A stretch of 64,000 nucleotides of DNA from Delphinapterus leucas (Eukaryota; Chordata; Mammalia; Artiodactyla; Monodontidae). The notes under the pieces are model-generated. The model saw nothing but the letters and a program-made list of their open reading frames with translations, was not told where the DNA came from and ran no database searches. Below, piece by piece: positions 36,115 through 46,836 of this stretch. The stretch covers positions 14,801,692 through 14,865,691 of the forward strand of contig NW_022097993.1 of the NCBI RefSeq assembly GCF_002288925.2, read 5' to 3'. A program made the translations under genes and the position numbers. Each line of letters starts with the position of its first letter. The first letter of the stretch is position 1.

Positions 36115-36292
36115 TATAGGAAGTACACATTCCAGTCTTAATTATCCCAGTGGCTATCTGTGAATTTCAGCAAGTCGCATAATATATCCTGGCCTCAGTT
36201 TTCTCATTTATAAAATAAGTCAGTTGGGTTAGATAACTCTAAGATGTGTTCTAGCTATAATTCTTTTGGTGATTTAGTATGTAAAAGAGTTA
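36115..36292 (+). mobile_element. MIR SINE, sense
   Basis: CCTGGCCTCAGTTTTCTCAT at 36188, then TTATAAAATAAGTCAGTTGG and TAGATAACTCTAAGATGTGT and TTCTAGCTATAATTCTTTTG follow the MIR order downstream of the core. Confidence 0.8.
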
Positions 36293-36309
36293 TCACTTGC
36301 AAAGTGGAT

Positions 36310-37150
36310 TTTTTTACTCATTCACTCATTAAGTATTTATTGATTTTCAACTCTGAGCCAAGATGAACTTCATAGTTAAGGTTCTTGTTTACTTAGAATA
36401 TATTATTTTATCATGGGAAGATAGCACATAAAAAAGTAAAAACTTTTTAAACATGTGAAAATGTCAGTTACATTATTATTAAGATAGTAAATAAAAATAA
36501 GTAGTTGAGCTTAATTGGGTTGAGGATATGGATGGTAGTTGGCAGTTTGAGCAGTCAAATCAGCTATCCCAGTGGAGGTCACATGTGGATTGAACTCTGT
36601 ATAGTAAGAAAGGACCAGTCAAGCAAAGTTAGGAACAGAGCATCCCTGACAGAAAGATCAGCAAGGATGAAGACTCCATATTGGAAATAAGATTAATTTT
36701 TTTTTTCATAAAACATTAAGAGCAAAAACCAAGCAGGCAAACAAAAACTCAAGCGGCTGGGAGTGGCAAAGGATGTGTCAAGAGGAATAAGCAGGAGCCT
36801 TTTTATATACATATGTACATATATATAAAACAAAAATTTGGACTTAACTTCAAGTACAGTGGGAATCCACTGGAACAGAAAAGCAGCTAAACTACTGCAA
36901 TCTGGACAAGAGAGGATAGTAGAGTGAACCAGGCGTAGAAATAGAGGCAGTAAAAGGTGACTGGTGCTGATAGAATTTGATGGTACAAAGGTTTTGAACG
37001 TCAGTGGTGAGGAAAGAAAAAGTTATAAATGACTTGTAAGTTTTTGTCTTGAGCAATTAGGTGATCGTGGTGTCATTTAGTGGGAGAGGAAGGCAGAGAG
37101 AGGAGTAAGTTCAGGAAGAAATAGACTATTAGCTATGTTAGGTTTGTGAA
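36310..37150 (-). mobile_element. L2 LINE fragment(s), antisense
   Basis: TCACTCATTAAGTATTTATT near 36322 is the antisense L2 tail. Further along, GTACAGTGGGAATCCACTGG near 36854, GAACCAGGCGTAGAAATAG near 36926 and GACTTGTAAGTTTTTGTCTT near 37031 follow the antisense L2 order. Diverged, with probable insertions or gaps between 36450 and 36840 (an AT-rich patch lies at 36805-36830). Confidence 0.62.
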
Positions 37151-37487
37151 AAGTGAGAGATATGACAAAAATGGCAAAGAATTAGCAGCTACTTCACGAG
37201 GTGAGACTGAGTAGGGTGAAAGCATCGATGAGTAACAAAGAGAGGAGATTGTGATCAAAATGCAAGGATGCCTACTGTAAAAACATTTGAAATAAAGCAA
37301 ACATGGAAAAAATTTAAAATACATATCACAAGAGTTCCCTTGCAGAGAACTGAAATATAGGGCAGGAATGGTAATTATGAATGAGCATAGCAGGAATCTG
37401 TGAAAATAATACAGAAATCAGAACAGAAGGGGCTAAAATAGCAATTGAACGTGAAGATGTAAAGGCTGTGTTTCCAAGCTGGGACAG
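37151..37487. other. Unassigned; possibly further decayed L2
   Basis: May continue the antisense L2 but identity is too low to say. Confidence 0.3.
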
Positions 37488-37742
37488 GTGTGTTCAAGTT
37501 TAATTCCAGTGGCATATAACCAACTCCAAACAATAAAGGAAAAGAAAGCAAGAAGAGACCAAATGAGAAAAAATGACAAAAGCAGGTATCAAGCCATTGC
37601 TTTCAGGATGTCACAGCTTTCCACTAAAGATGACTTTTTGCTTCTTGACCTGAGTGAGGATGCAGGAGAAGCAGCAGCAGCCCTGGAACTCAACAGAAAG
37701 AACCACATGAGCCGCTTATGGAGAATTAGTCCGCCTTTGTAG
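37488..37742 (+). pseudogene. Unassigned open frame with gene-like composition (pseudogene or exon candidate)
   Basis: An 84-codon frame opens at a GTG (37488) with no ATG at its start, and ends at TAG 37740-37742. Its composition is protein-like: a basic, charged segment (KEKKARRDQMRKNDKSRYQA), then an acidic, Ala-rich stretch (LSEDAGEAAAALELNRKNHM) and an end SRLWRISPPL. The DNA is less AT-rich than its neighbours. I do not recognise the family. There is no signal peptide or membrane segment. No clear poly-A tail or TSD follows within the next few hundred bases, and splice signals are not convincing. Options are a piece of a processed pseudogene, one exon of a host gene, or chance. It is filed as pseudogene only because no intact gene structure is visible. 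Confidence 0.25.
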
Positions 37743-38254
37743 GGAGGACGTCTGCACCCAGAACTCAGTGTTGACTTCTGTTACATTTAAATAAGAACAT
37801 TTCATTACTAAAAGTAACCTTCGAGACATAATATCGTTTCTTGCTCATTGTCATTCATTCAGACGAACATGATTTTTCTTCTTAATCATAAATGGAGTTT
37901 GAAATGTATGTTTAAGATAATTCACAGAAACATCCTCATTTTCTCACCAGCTGATGTTTAAGGAAGTAACTGTACTAAAAAAGACACAATGCTACTTAGG
38001 GGAAATTTTTAATTTAGAATTTAAAACTTCTAATTGACCATGTTGGGATTTGTAAAAAGTTGTGTCTTTTCATTACAAGAAAATTCAGAAAGATGAAAAT
38101 TATGTTTCTTTACAATATGACCAATATATTTATAACTCATTAACCTTGGTTTATAAATTATTTTTTATTAAAATAAAAATTTAGGTATATGTAACAATAA
38201 ACCATGGGAAATGAAAGGATATTTTCTTTGATTAAATGTGAATATTTAACTTTC
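37743..38254. other. No recognised feature
   Basis: AT-rich flank between the unassigned frame and the SINE. Confidence 0.45.
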
Positions 38255-38271
38255 AAGAAAGGGACTTGAGG
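38255..38271. repeat. Target-site duplication, left copy (CHR SINE)
   Basis: AAGAAAGGGACTTGAGG, identical to 38482-38498. Confidence 0.97.
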
Positions 38272-38481
38272 GGCTTCCCTGGTGGCGCAGTGGTTGGGAG
38301 TCTGCCTCCCGATGCAGGGGACGCGGGTTCGTGCCCCGGTCCGGGAGGATCCCACATGCCGCGGAGCGGCTGGGCTCGTGAGCTGTGGCCACTGAGCCTG
38401 CGCGTCCGGAGCCTGTGCTCTGCAACGGGAGAGGCCACAGCAGTGAGAGGCCCGCGTACTACAAAAAAAAAAAAAAAAAAA
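38272..38481 (+). mobile_element. CHR-family SINE (tRNA-derived, cetacean type), sense
   Basis: A tRNA-derived head starts GGCTTCCCTGGTGGCGCAGT and contains RNA polymerase III promoter elements: an A box (TGGCGCAGTGG, 38282-38292) and a B box (GGTTCGTGCC, 38326-38335). A GC-rich body leads to a pure A-tail of about 21 bases (38463-38483). It is flanked by a perfect 17-bp TSD in otherwise unique DNA, so it is young and its boundaries are certain to the base. The head resembles the tRNA-Glu-related CHR SINEs of cetaceans and hippos. It encodes no protein; the 76-codon and 125-codon frames over it are artefacts. It depends on L1 machinery for movement. Confidence 0.96.
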
Positions 38482-38498
38482 AAGAAAGGGACTTGAGG
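38482..38498. repeat. Target-site duplication, right copy (CHR SINE)
   Basis: Identical to 38255-38271; its first A residues merge with the SINE A-tail. Confidence 0.97.
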
Positions 38499-40139
38499 AA
38501 ATGAGTAGCTTAATATTGTTATAAATCACTGGCAATGTACTTAATAAGGTTTTATTTTTAAAACTTCCTTGTTATGTATACTGTTATTTTAGAATGAAGC
38601 ATATATTTTTCAAGTCACCTTTTTTGGATGGTGAGTAGTGAAATAAATCAATTAAAGGAGGGCATTGCTGATCTCTACTTTGGGAAATTCTTTTCTTGAC
38701 AGATTGTTATTCCTTCTTCTAGATTTAATATTCATCAATAGTTTGTAAAAAGCTGTATATATTATCAAAGGCACCCAGGATGTGATGGATACAAAGCTTT
38801 TGATGGAGCAAACACCAACCTCTTAAGAACAAAATGTTAACGTAAGACAAATTTTTATCCTAGCTCTGTGGCAGCTAGAAGACAGGCTTTTCTCATATGT
38901 ATTTCACCCCACAGGGCCTGCACTACACCATTTTCATGGTTGGTAATGTAGGAAGTGATTCACCTGCCAACCCTAGAGTTATTTTCTAGAAATGGCATGC
39001 TGACATCAGTTTGCCAAGTACAGCATACCTAGGTATTGAAGCTATTTAATCCATGCAGCCTTTGTGTCCAATGCAGTTTGTGAGCATGCTTTGTAAATTC
39101 TGCTTTTCAATTCTCAGTATAGCAGAGGTGGAGTAATTAAATTTTCCTGTTACATATGTTTTCTCCAGGATCTGAGTCATGTTAATGTTTTTCTGGTCAT
39201 TAATGAGCTAAAGCCTTTCTCCTGATAAATGGGTCTCTGGTCTCCCAGAGTATTTGAGCTTGGTTAAGATAAATCTTATACAGGGCTCCCCATTTTTTTT
39301 AGGGAATCAGTTATTAGTGTGATGGTCCAAAATACTTAGACTGATAACACATTCCATAAAGTTTAAATGGTTTTTGGGTAATAAGGGAACTTGATATCAG
39401 TAATGTTAGTTCAAAAAATTAAGGCCTTTTATTTTCTGTGGAGTTTATAGATCTGAGTCTATATTTACATTGGCTAAATAAGTATATTAAACATGACAAT
39501 AATATGACAATAATATGAGAATAACAGCAAAGTTATATTCTTATTAAAACTATATGTTAATTCTATGATACTACTGTGATATCAACTTATTGCAAAAAGA
39601 GTTATTGAAGAAATTCTGTAGGAAGTTACACAGAGACTGAATAGGAAATCAAAATAGTGGAATATAGGTAAATCAACAAGTATTGCATACTAACAATGGT
39701 GTTTGTAGGTGTATTAGAGTTTTGAACACATACATCACAGTGTATTTTGTAGTTTTCAATGATATCTGATAGGTGATATTAAGCAATTAAGGAAGGAATG
39801 TTTAACTAAGTATTAGGAGACCAGATTTGAGCATTAGCCTACCATTAATTTATACTGTTCATCTACAGAATGAAAAACAAATACATAAAAATGGGCCAGC
39901 AGATGTCTTAGGTCCATGTTTTAATTGTAAATGTTAAAATTTATACATCTTTGACTTTTAACAAAAAGTTAGTTATTTTTAGAAAATGTTCATTTCCTTG
40001 AAAATAATATTTTTGAGAACTTTCATTATGCACTATATGTATAGTGTTTCTAAACAAGGGTAAGTTCCCAGCTCTCAGGCAGCTTATGATCCATACTGGA
40101 AGCATCATTACATAGGTAATCAATCATCCAATTATAAGT
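38499..40139. other. No recognised feature
   Basis: About 1.6 kb of AT-rich DNA without an assigned repeat or coding frame. A short local duplication of GACAATAATAT lies near 39496-39518. Confidence 0.45.
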
Positions 40140-40235
40140 GTGAGCAGTGCTCCTCTTTATTCTCATTCACCAAATACATAGTGAGTGTTTGTTATGTGCC
40201 AGACTCTGTGGTATGTGTGGAGATACAGTGGTGAG

Positions 40236-40284
<49 letters not shown>

Positions 40285-40827
40285 ATGGTTCTAGTTCTCA
40301 TTGAGTAGAAAGATTTGTGGATGGGAAATATGTTAGCCAGATAGTTACACAAATATATACAAAAAGTCAAACAGAGGCAAGTGGTCTGAGTAAAAGGAAC
40401 ACAATTATTAATGTGCATGTTAACAACAACAAAAATCAGACCCATGAAGTCTGTGGTGCTAATGAGGTTTTCTTGAAAAAAGCAGCACAGGCAGTGAATA
40501 TACATTGAGAAGAAGGATGGGCAATTATCAGAGAATTCAAGAGAGCAGGAGCAAAGTTCTTGTGATGAGCAGGAACAGAGCACATTGGAGAAACTGATAA
40601 GATGACATGGGAATTAAAGGCAGATAATTTGAAAGACTGAAATAAAAGATGTTAGAGAGTAAAACTAAATAAGTGTACTGCATTGGGAGGAAGTGACATA
40701 AAATCAGTAGGGAAATCAGTAGCAGTACAGAAAGAGCATTCCAGGAAGAAGACAATAATTTTAAAAAATTTGAGGTAGAAAAGAAAAGAAGAACAGTTTT
40801 TATAATATATAAAAGAACAACCATGTA
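40140..40827 (-). mobile_element. L2 LINE, antisense (part 1)
   Basis: Antisense L2 tail order: CATTCACCAAATACATAGTG near 40164, GTTATGTGCCAGACTCTGTG near 40191, GGAGATACAGTGGTGAGCCA near 40219. It is expanded by a (CA)n tract and continues with GAGCATTCCAGGAAGAAGAC near 40735, the usual antisense L2 landmark. It is split by MER5A and resumes at 41050. Confidence 0.78.
40237..40283. repeat. (CA)n microsatellite, about 23 units
   Basis: Uninterrupted CA dinucleotides within the L2. Likely length-polymorphic. The Val/Cys run in the minus-strand frame at 40167-40583 is its translation. Confidence 0.98.
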
Positions 40828-40835
40828 TCTAGAGT
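40828..40835. repeat. hAT target-site duplication, left copy
   Basis: TCTAGAGT; the right copy TCTAGAAT is at 41042-41049 (7 of 8 identical). TCTAGA-centred 8-mers are the preferred hAT-Charlie target. Confidence 0.8.
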
Positions 40836-41041
40836 GATGGTTCTCAGCCAGGATGATTGTGACCTTAGGGGACATTTGGCAAAGTCTGGAGATGTTGTAT
40901 CACAGCTACAGTGATGCTACTGGTACCTAAGAAATAGAGGACAGAGATGCTGCTAAATATTCCATGATGCCAAGACAGCCCCTCACAACAAATAATTATC
41001 TGGTACAAAACATCAACACTTCCAGGGTTGTTCAACCGTGA
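40836..41041 (+). mobile_element. MER5A DNA transposon (hAT-Charlie MITE)
   Basis: Blocks in MER5A order: GATGGTTCTCAGCCAGGATG at 40836, TTAGGGGACATTTGGCAAAG near 40865, GTCTGGAGATGTTGTATCAC, GATGCTACTGGTACCTAAGA near 40913, AAGACAGCCCCTCACAACAA near 40972 and CCAGGGTTGTTCAACCGTGA at the end. About 206 bp and near full length, with an 8-bp TSD, inserted into the antisense L2. It encodes nothing. Confidence 0.93.
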
Positions 41042-41049
41042 TCTAGAAT

Positions 41050-41350
41050 GTTGAGGGCTAAAAGAATAAAAATATGAAGTGTGGCTGGAGACTTAGGTAG
41101 TAACCAAATCATTTTAGATTTTATAATCAAGGCTATGGGAAATTTTTGAATAATTTTGTGTAAAGTAGTGACATGGTAAGAGTTACATTTCTAAAGATTA
41201 TTTTGACTAATGTGATGAATAGATTATAGCAAGAGAAGTTGAAGGTACAGAAATTATTACAGAGTGTTTCAGTAATCGAGTGAAAATTAACGAAGAATTG
41301 ATCAAAATTAGTTCCAGGTGAAGTGGACAGATTTTAGGGAAATTTATAAA
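41050..41350 (-). mobile_element. L2 LINE, antisense (part 2)
   Basis: Resumes after MER5A: AAGTGTGGCTGGAGACTTAG near 41077, TAGTGACATGGTAAGAGTTA near 41166 and a TTATTTTGACTAATGTGATG stretch near 41199, then CAGTAATCGAGTGAAAATTA near 41270. All fit antisense L2. Confidence 0.78.
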
Positions 41351-44001
41351 GGGCTCTGTGATGGACTGGATATATCTTTAAGGGATATCCCTTAAGGGGT
41401 ATGTCTAATAGGGATATCCAATGACTTTCCTGTTCTGACTTGGGCAGCAGGACATCAGGTGGTGACATTTCCTGAAGAATTCTGAGAGGCTTGTATAAAT
41501 GTTTCAGGGTAATTCTTCCTGCTCATGTCATCTTCCAGAACACTGGACTAATTGAGAATCCTGACATAAATGTTCCTACTTGATTATGTTATCACTCTAT
41601 TTCAAGACACAGAAAACCACCAGTTTTCAGAAAAGAGGAGAATTAATTCCAGAAATGTATTAAAGAACTCATAATCACCTTGCTTCTCTTGCTTCTTTCC
41701 ACACAAAATATTGGATTGCTGATCTCACAACTCCCAAGTTTCCACATGTATAGTTTAATAGAGGGAAAGTTTAATAAATAACTCATCCAGTCCTCACCTC
41801 AAGTACTACGGTGAGAATAGCTCAGTCATGTAGACAGCACGTGTTTGCTGCAGTCCACACTGATTGATACCATGGTTGGTCTCATAGGGAAAGATTCTGG
41901 GTTGAGTAGCTTGGAAAATTGTCCAGTATAGCTGATTCATTGCTTTCACAGTCAACATTTTTTGACATCTAGAGATAATTTGGACTTAATTTAATCAAAT
42001 TACCCCTTGTACAATTAAAACCACACTCTTCTCCAGGGTCACCGCCAAATAATGTAAGTGGATTCAATGCTGGGGAGACAGTATATTCATATCACACTTT
42101 CCCTAAATAATGTCCATTTTTTCCCCAGTTGATAGGTATTCAAGACAAACATGGTTATTCATGATTCTGCACTGCACACTTTGTGTATCAGCTTCCTCTT
42201 TTGCATCATTCTGGATTATCATGCCCTCACTTGTTTCCTGTGCCCTCTAGTGCTGGGATGTACTGAGGTGACCACTCTGTGGGTGCCAACCAGCCACACG
42301 AAGTTGTGACCCAACATCACTGTCAGTCACATGCTCTCAGAATCAGCAATTGGAAGAGTTGGAGAAGCGTCTCTGACACTCAACTCCACATTCCTCAGAG
42401 GAAGAATCTCTGGCTTGGGTCTGTTATCCTCACCTGTGAGAGTCAACTGTACACTGGGGTCCTATAGCATAGCAGGACTTCTGAGGTGTCCACATTTTGG
42501 AAGCGGTGGGTAGGGGATGGTAGGGACAATACATTTATCAGAAAAAATGGCAACTTTAGCTGAGAAGGCACCAGAGAATGTCTTTGATACACCAGGATAT
42601 CAGAAAAGTTACAACATTTTATATAATAAGCATAAAATGATGTTTATTATATCAAATATTGAAACATGTTTTATTCTCAAATAAGTGAATACTGACTAGG
42701 AGATGTAAAGTAACCTATTTATTTTAAGAAAAAAAATAAACTTGATTTAGGACATTTAAACAATTGTATAAGTTTCGACTTCTTTTTGAAAAATTTTCCA
42801 TACTTGAAAATAAAAATTAAAATCCATTATGCTTGTCATCAATAATACCAGAATAAAGATAATGGTATATTTTTAAATCCAAAAAGGATTTCTAAGTGCC
42901 ATACATTTTAGTTGTTATAAGAAAAATCTAATAAATGTCACTGAATTTCAAGAGAAATGGATGAGTGCAAAAACTGAAAAGTGTTTTTACAAGCTGGATC
43001 TTTGGCACTCTTTTACTCTCATCATTTTTATTTGCACTATTTGATGTCCATGCATAGGTCTATAATTTAAAAACAGTGCTGAGACCAGAAATTTTTCAGT
43101 TTTCATAAAACTAACTACTTTGTGCATATTGTTAATACACTTTCGTAATAATGTCCATAAATTTGTTTTCAAACATACTGGCTAAAGTAATAACAAGTTG
43201 ATGAAAGTTTTAGTTTCACTGTGCACACCAAATTTATTTAAATGTTTAACTGATTGAACTAGTTGTTTTATTTAGATTATGTCAAATTTTTTAGAACAGA
43301 TTCGATTTAATTGACTTCCTTCAGTCAGTCAAATTCAGACTCTGAAAAGTCAAATTAAACTTATATTATCAAAGCACAGCAAAAGCAACTTAGCAAATTG
43401 CTTCTAGCTTAGGATAGTTAATATATTTTTCACAATGTATTGCTTCATCCTGAATTTTGTTTTGAACTGATAATACTGAGATTTTGTTTTGCTCCTGTAG
43501 TCTTGTTACTGTTTTATAACTGAATTTGTTTTAAGCATAACATTGATTAATTTTAAATTTTATTAACATTTTAAAAAAAAGCAGCAACAGTCAAGCAAGG
43601 ATGAGATGCTTTATCTGCTGAACTCAGAGAATAAGCCCAGGAGAAAACTATCATTGGAGAAAAAGAAGAAGAAAGGATTTATATATGGCTTTGCATTTTA
43701 TAAACCAGTACAAATAGCAGTATTCTTGATGATTTTACTGAGCTCTAGATTAACAAACACGAATACCTAAAAAGGCCAGTTGTGTGTCACATTGCTAATA
43801 ATGGAAAATATACATGTGAGGCAGAAATAGCTAACAGCTTCTATGGAGTTTTGGTGATTGCCAACCTGAAGGACCAGCTAGCTGTTTCCTTGCTTTTTCC
43901 ACATGTTGACTTTGGGATGTCCATCTGTTTCAAAGTTTTTAAGAAAATCCAGGAATTTAAAATTTTATGTAACAATTCTAGATTCTAAACACTGGCAGTA
44001 A
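41351..44001. other. No recognised feature
   Basis: No repeat family or gene assigned across about 2.6 kb. A perfect 18-bp palindrome lies at 41378-41395. The overlapping frames at 42279-42513 show no domain. The A-run and GC-richer patch at 43570-43690 are unassigned. Confidence 0.4.
41378..41395. repeat. Perfect 18-bp palindrome
   Basis: TTAAGGGATATCCCTTAA is its own reverse complement, with no loop. A related GGGATATCC recurs 20-30 bases on. Confidence 0.9.
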
Positions 44002-44233
44002 TTTCCTTCCCTTCTCTCCCCTCCCCTCCCCACCCTTCCCCTCCTCTTCTCTTCCCTTCTTTATCTTTCCTTCTTATTCCTTCTTTTCCTTATTTTAGTT
44101 ATATTGGTCTTCTTTTATTTTCCATCTCCTTCCTTCCTTTTCTTCCTTCCCTCTCTTCCTTCCTTCCTTTCTTTGTCTTCCTTCTCTCCCTCTTTCTTTT
44201 TTCTTTTCCTTCTTTCTTTCTTTCTTTTCCTAT
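44002..44233 (+). repeat. Long polypyrimidine tract (CCCTT/CTTT simple repeat)
   Basis: About 230 bases almost entirely C and T on the plus strand, with CCTT, CTTC and CTTT units and few purine interruptions (44080-44107 is the largest). The opposite strand reads as poly-Lys/Arg/Glu, which explains the minus-strand 70-codon frame at 44115-44327. Confidence 0.93.
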
Positions 44234-45035
44234 TTTTATATGTGCTAATATTTTCCAGGCCAAACACACAAAAAATATGGATCAAAAAGAAAGAATAATA
44301 CACCACACAATATTTTGTAATAATCATAGAGAGAATTTAATGCTGGATCATTAAAATGAGACAATTATTTAACTAATTCTTCATACAATTTAGTTAAGGC
44401 TGCATAATTACAGTAAATACCAAAACTTTTCTTATATGGCTTGAAAGTTTAGGCATCATATTTATCTTCAGTAAAGACACTAATAATCACTATGTATTAC
44501 ACTAACCTTGATCACCACCTTTTTCTCAAATTATCTCTTTCTCACTTTATCTTCTACTCCTCTCTCCTACTCAAATAGGGGCAAAGTTGAATAGACAGGC
44601 GTTTTTATCTTTATTCAACTTATTTATTTGTAAGACAAAGAACTCAAATTTCCAAGTCTCATCACAGATTCACTATAGCAGAATTCCCAATGATGGGGAC
44701 CAGCCTGGTTAGCTGTTATTTCTAAACATCATAAGGAGAATTATATGTGCAGACAGATGTGGGATCCACTATTAGAGCAACATGTTATTCTGGTTATCTG
44801 TGGAGTCATTTAACAAAATGAAAATGAACAGTAAAGAAATATTCATACTTTAGGACTCATAAGTCTAAAGATATTAGTTGAGAAATAAACAATTTTTAAA
44901 GAACACACAATAAACCATGAAGTTCAGTTGCTAACAGCAACACAATGTATGTAAAATAGTTTATATACATATATAAATGTTTATTTTAGACGTACATATG
45001 TCTCCGATTTTTAAAACTTTGGAGTTATGAGAAAA
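44234..45035. other. No recognised feature
   Basis: AT-rich; no repeat or gene assigned. Confidence 0.45.
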
Positions 45036-45261
45036 AAATTAAATGTGAGGATCCTGAATATCCAAAACAAGTCTTAAAAAGAGAACAAAGTGGAGGGCTC
45101 ACACTTCCTAATTTAACCAATTACTACAAAGCTACAGTACAGAACAATGTGGTATTGGCATAATGACAGACATATAGACAAAAGGAATTGAATACAGAGC
45201 TCAGCTATAAATCCCCACATATATGGTTAAGTAATTTTTGATAAAGGTCCTAAGGTTATTA
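45036..45261 (+). mobile_element. Older LINE-1, sense (first part, host of a nested L1)
   Basis: ORF2 segment downstream of the reverse transcriptase: ATATCCAAAACAAGTCTTAA near 45058, a TGGAGGGCTCACACTTCCTA block near 45091, AAGCTACAGTACAGAACAAT near 45129 and TTTTTGATAAAGGTCCTAAG near 45235. It breaks off at the younger L1. Confidence 0.85.
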
Positions 45262-46836
45262 AATGAATAGCCAAAGGAATCCTGAGAAAGAAAACAGAGC
45301 TGGAAGAATCAGGCTCCCTGACTTTAGACTATACTACAAAGTATGGTACTACCACAAAAACAGAAATATAGATCAATGGAACAGGATGGAAAGTCCAGAG
45401 ATAAACCTATGCACCTACGGTCACCTAATCTATGACAAAGGATGCAAGAATATACAGTGGAAATAAGACAGAGTCTTCAATAAATGGTTCTGAGAAAACT
45501 GGACAGATACATGTAAAAGAATGAAATTAGAACACTCCCTAACACCATACACAAAAATGAACTCAAAATAGATTAAAGACCTAAATGTAAGGCCAGATAC
45601 CATAAAACATTTTGAGGAAAACATAGGCAGAACACTCTTTGACATAAATTACAGCAAGATCTTTTTTGATCTACCTCCTAATGAAAATAAAAACAAAAAT
45701 AAACAAATGGGATCTAATTAAACTTAAAAGCATTTGCACAGCAAAGGAAACCATAAACAGAACAAAAAGACAACCCTCAGAATGGAAGAAAATATTTGCA
45801 AATGAAGCATCTGACAAGGGATTCATCTCCAAAATATACAAACAGTTAATGCAGCTCAATATCAAAATAACAAACAACCCAAACAAAAAATGAGCAGATG
45901 TTCTAAATAGACTTTTCTCCAAAGAAGACATACAGATGTCCAAAAAGCACATTAAAAAATGCTCAACATCATTAATTTTTAGAGAAATGCAAATCAAAAC
46001 TACAATGAGGTATCACCTCACACTGGCCAGAATGGACATCATAAAAAAATCTACAAATGAGAAATACTGGAGATGGTGTGGAAGAAAAGAAACTCTCCTA
46101 CATTGTCGGTGGGAATGTAAATTTGTACAGCCACTATAGGGAAGAGTATAGAGGTTCCTTAAAAAACTAAAAATAGAACTATCCTTTGACAGAGCAATCC
46201 CACTCCTACGCATATATCCAGAGAAAACCATGATTTTAAAAGATAAACATACACCCCAGTGTTCATTGCAACACTATTCACAATAACCAGGACATGGAAG
46301 CAACCTAGATGTCCATCAACAGAGGAATGGATAAAGAAGATGTGGTACATATTTACAATGGAATATTACTCAGCCATAAAGAAGAACAAAGTAATGCCAT
46401 TTGCAGCAACATGGATGGACCTAGAGATCATCACACTGAGTGAAGTAAGTCAGACAGAGAAAGACAAATATTGTATGATATTGCTTATATGTGGAATCTA
46501 AAAAAAGGGTACAAATGAACTTATTTACAAAACAGAAGTAGAGTCACAGATATAGAAAACAACCTTATGTTTACCAGGGTATAAGGGGGAGAGGGATAAA
46601 TTGGGAAATTGGGATTTACTTATACACACTACTATATATATAATAGATAACTAATAAAAACCTACTGTATAGCACAGGGAACTCTACTCATTATTCTGTA
46701 ATGGCCTATATGGGAAAATAATCTTAAAAAAGAGTAGATATATGTATATGTATAACCGATTCATGTTGCTGTACACCTGAAACTAACACAACATTGTAAA
46801 TCAGTCATACTCCAATAAAATTTTAAAAAAGAATAA
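45262..46836 (+). mobile_element. LINE-1 copy, sense, 5'-truncated, nested in an older L1 of the same orientation
   Basis: Starts at TGAATAGCCAAAGGAATCCT and contains the last third of ORF2 and a full 3' UTR ending CCAATAAAATTTTAAAAAAG. ORF2 pieces are in three frames: 45666-45893 ([20 protein letters not shown]), 45936-46139 ([20 protein letters not shown]) and 46259-46501 (ends LLICGI, stop at 46499-46501). The 3' UTR is a different subfamily from that at 1-2904 and matches the tails at 19478 and 23545. Sequence on both sides is older L1, but about 80 bases of the older element appear to be missing at the junction, so a clean TSD was not found. Confidence 0.92.

Noticed and set aside
38282..38335. 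Intact tRNA gene in the SINE head
   Set aside because: A and B boxes are present but the cloverleaf is not preserved and the sequence continues into a SINE body with an A-tail.
38158..38535. Open frames of 60-125 codons over the CHR SINEs (also at 51650-52068)
   Set aside because: The same frames recur wherever this SINE occurs because its GC-rich body has few stops; no protein is made by this family.
44002..44327. Lys/Arg-rich protein or Phe/Ser-rich membrane protein
   Set aside because: Direct translations of the pyrimidine tract.
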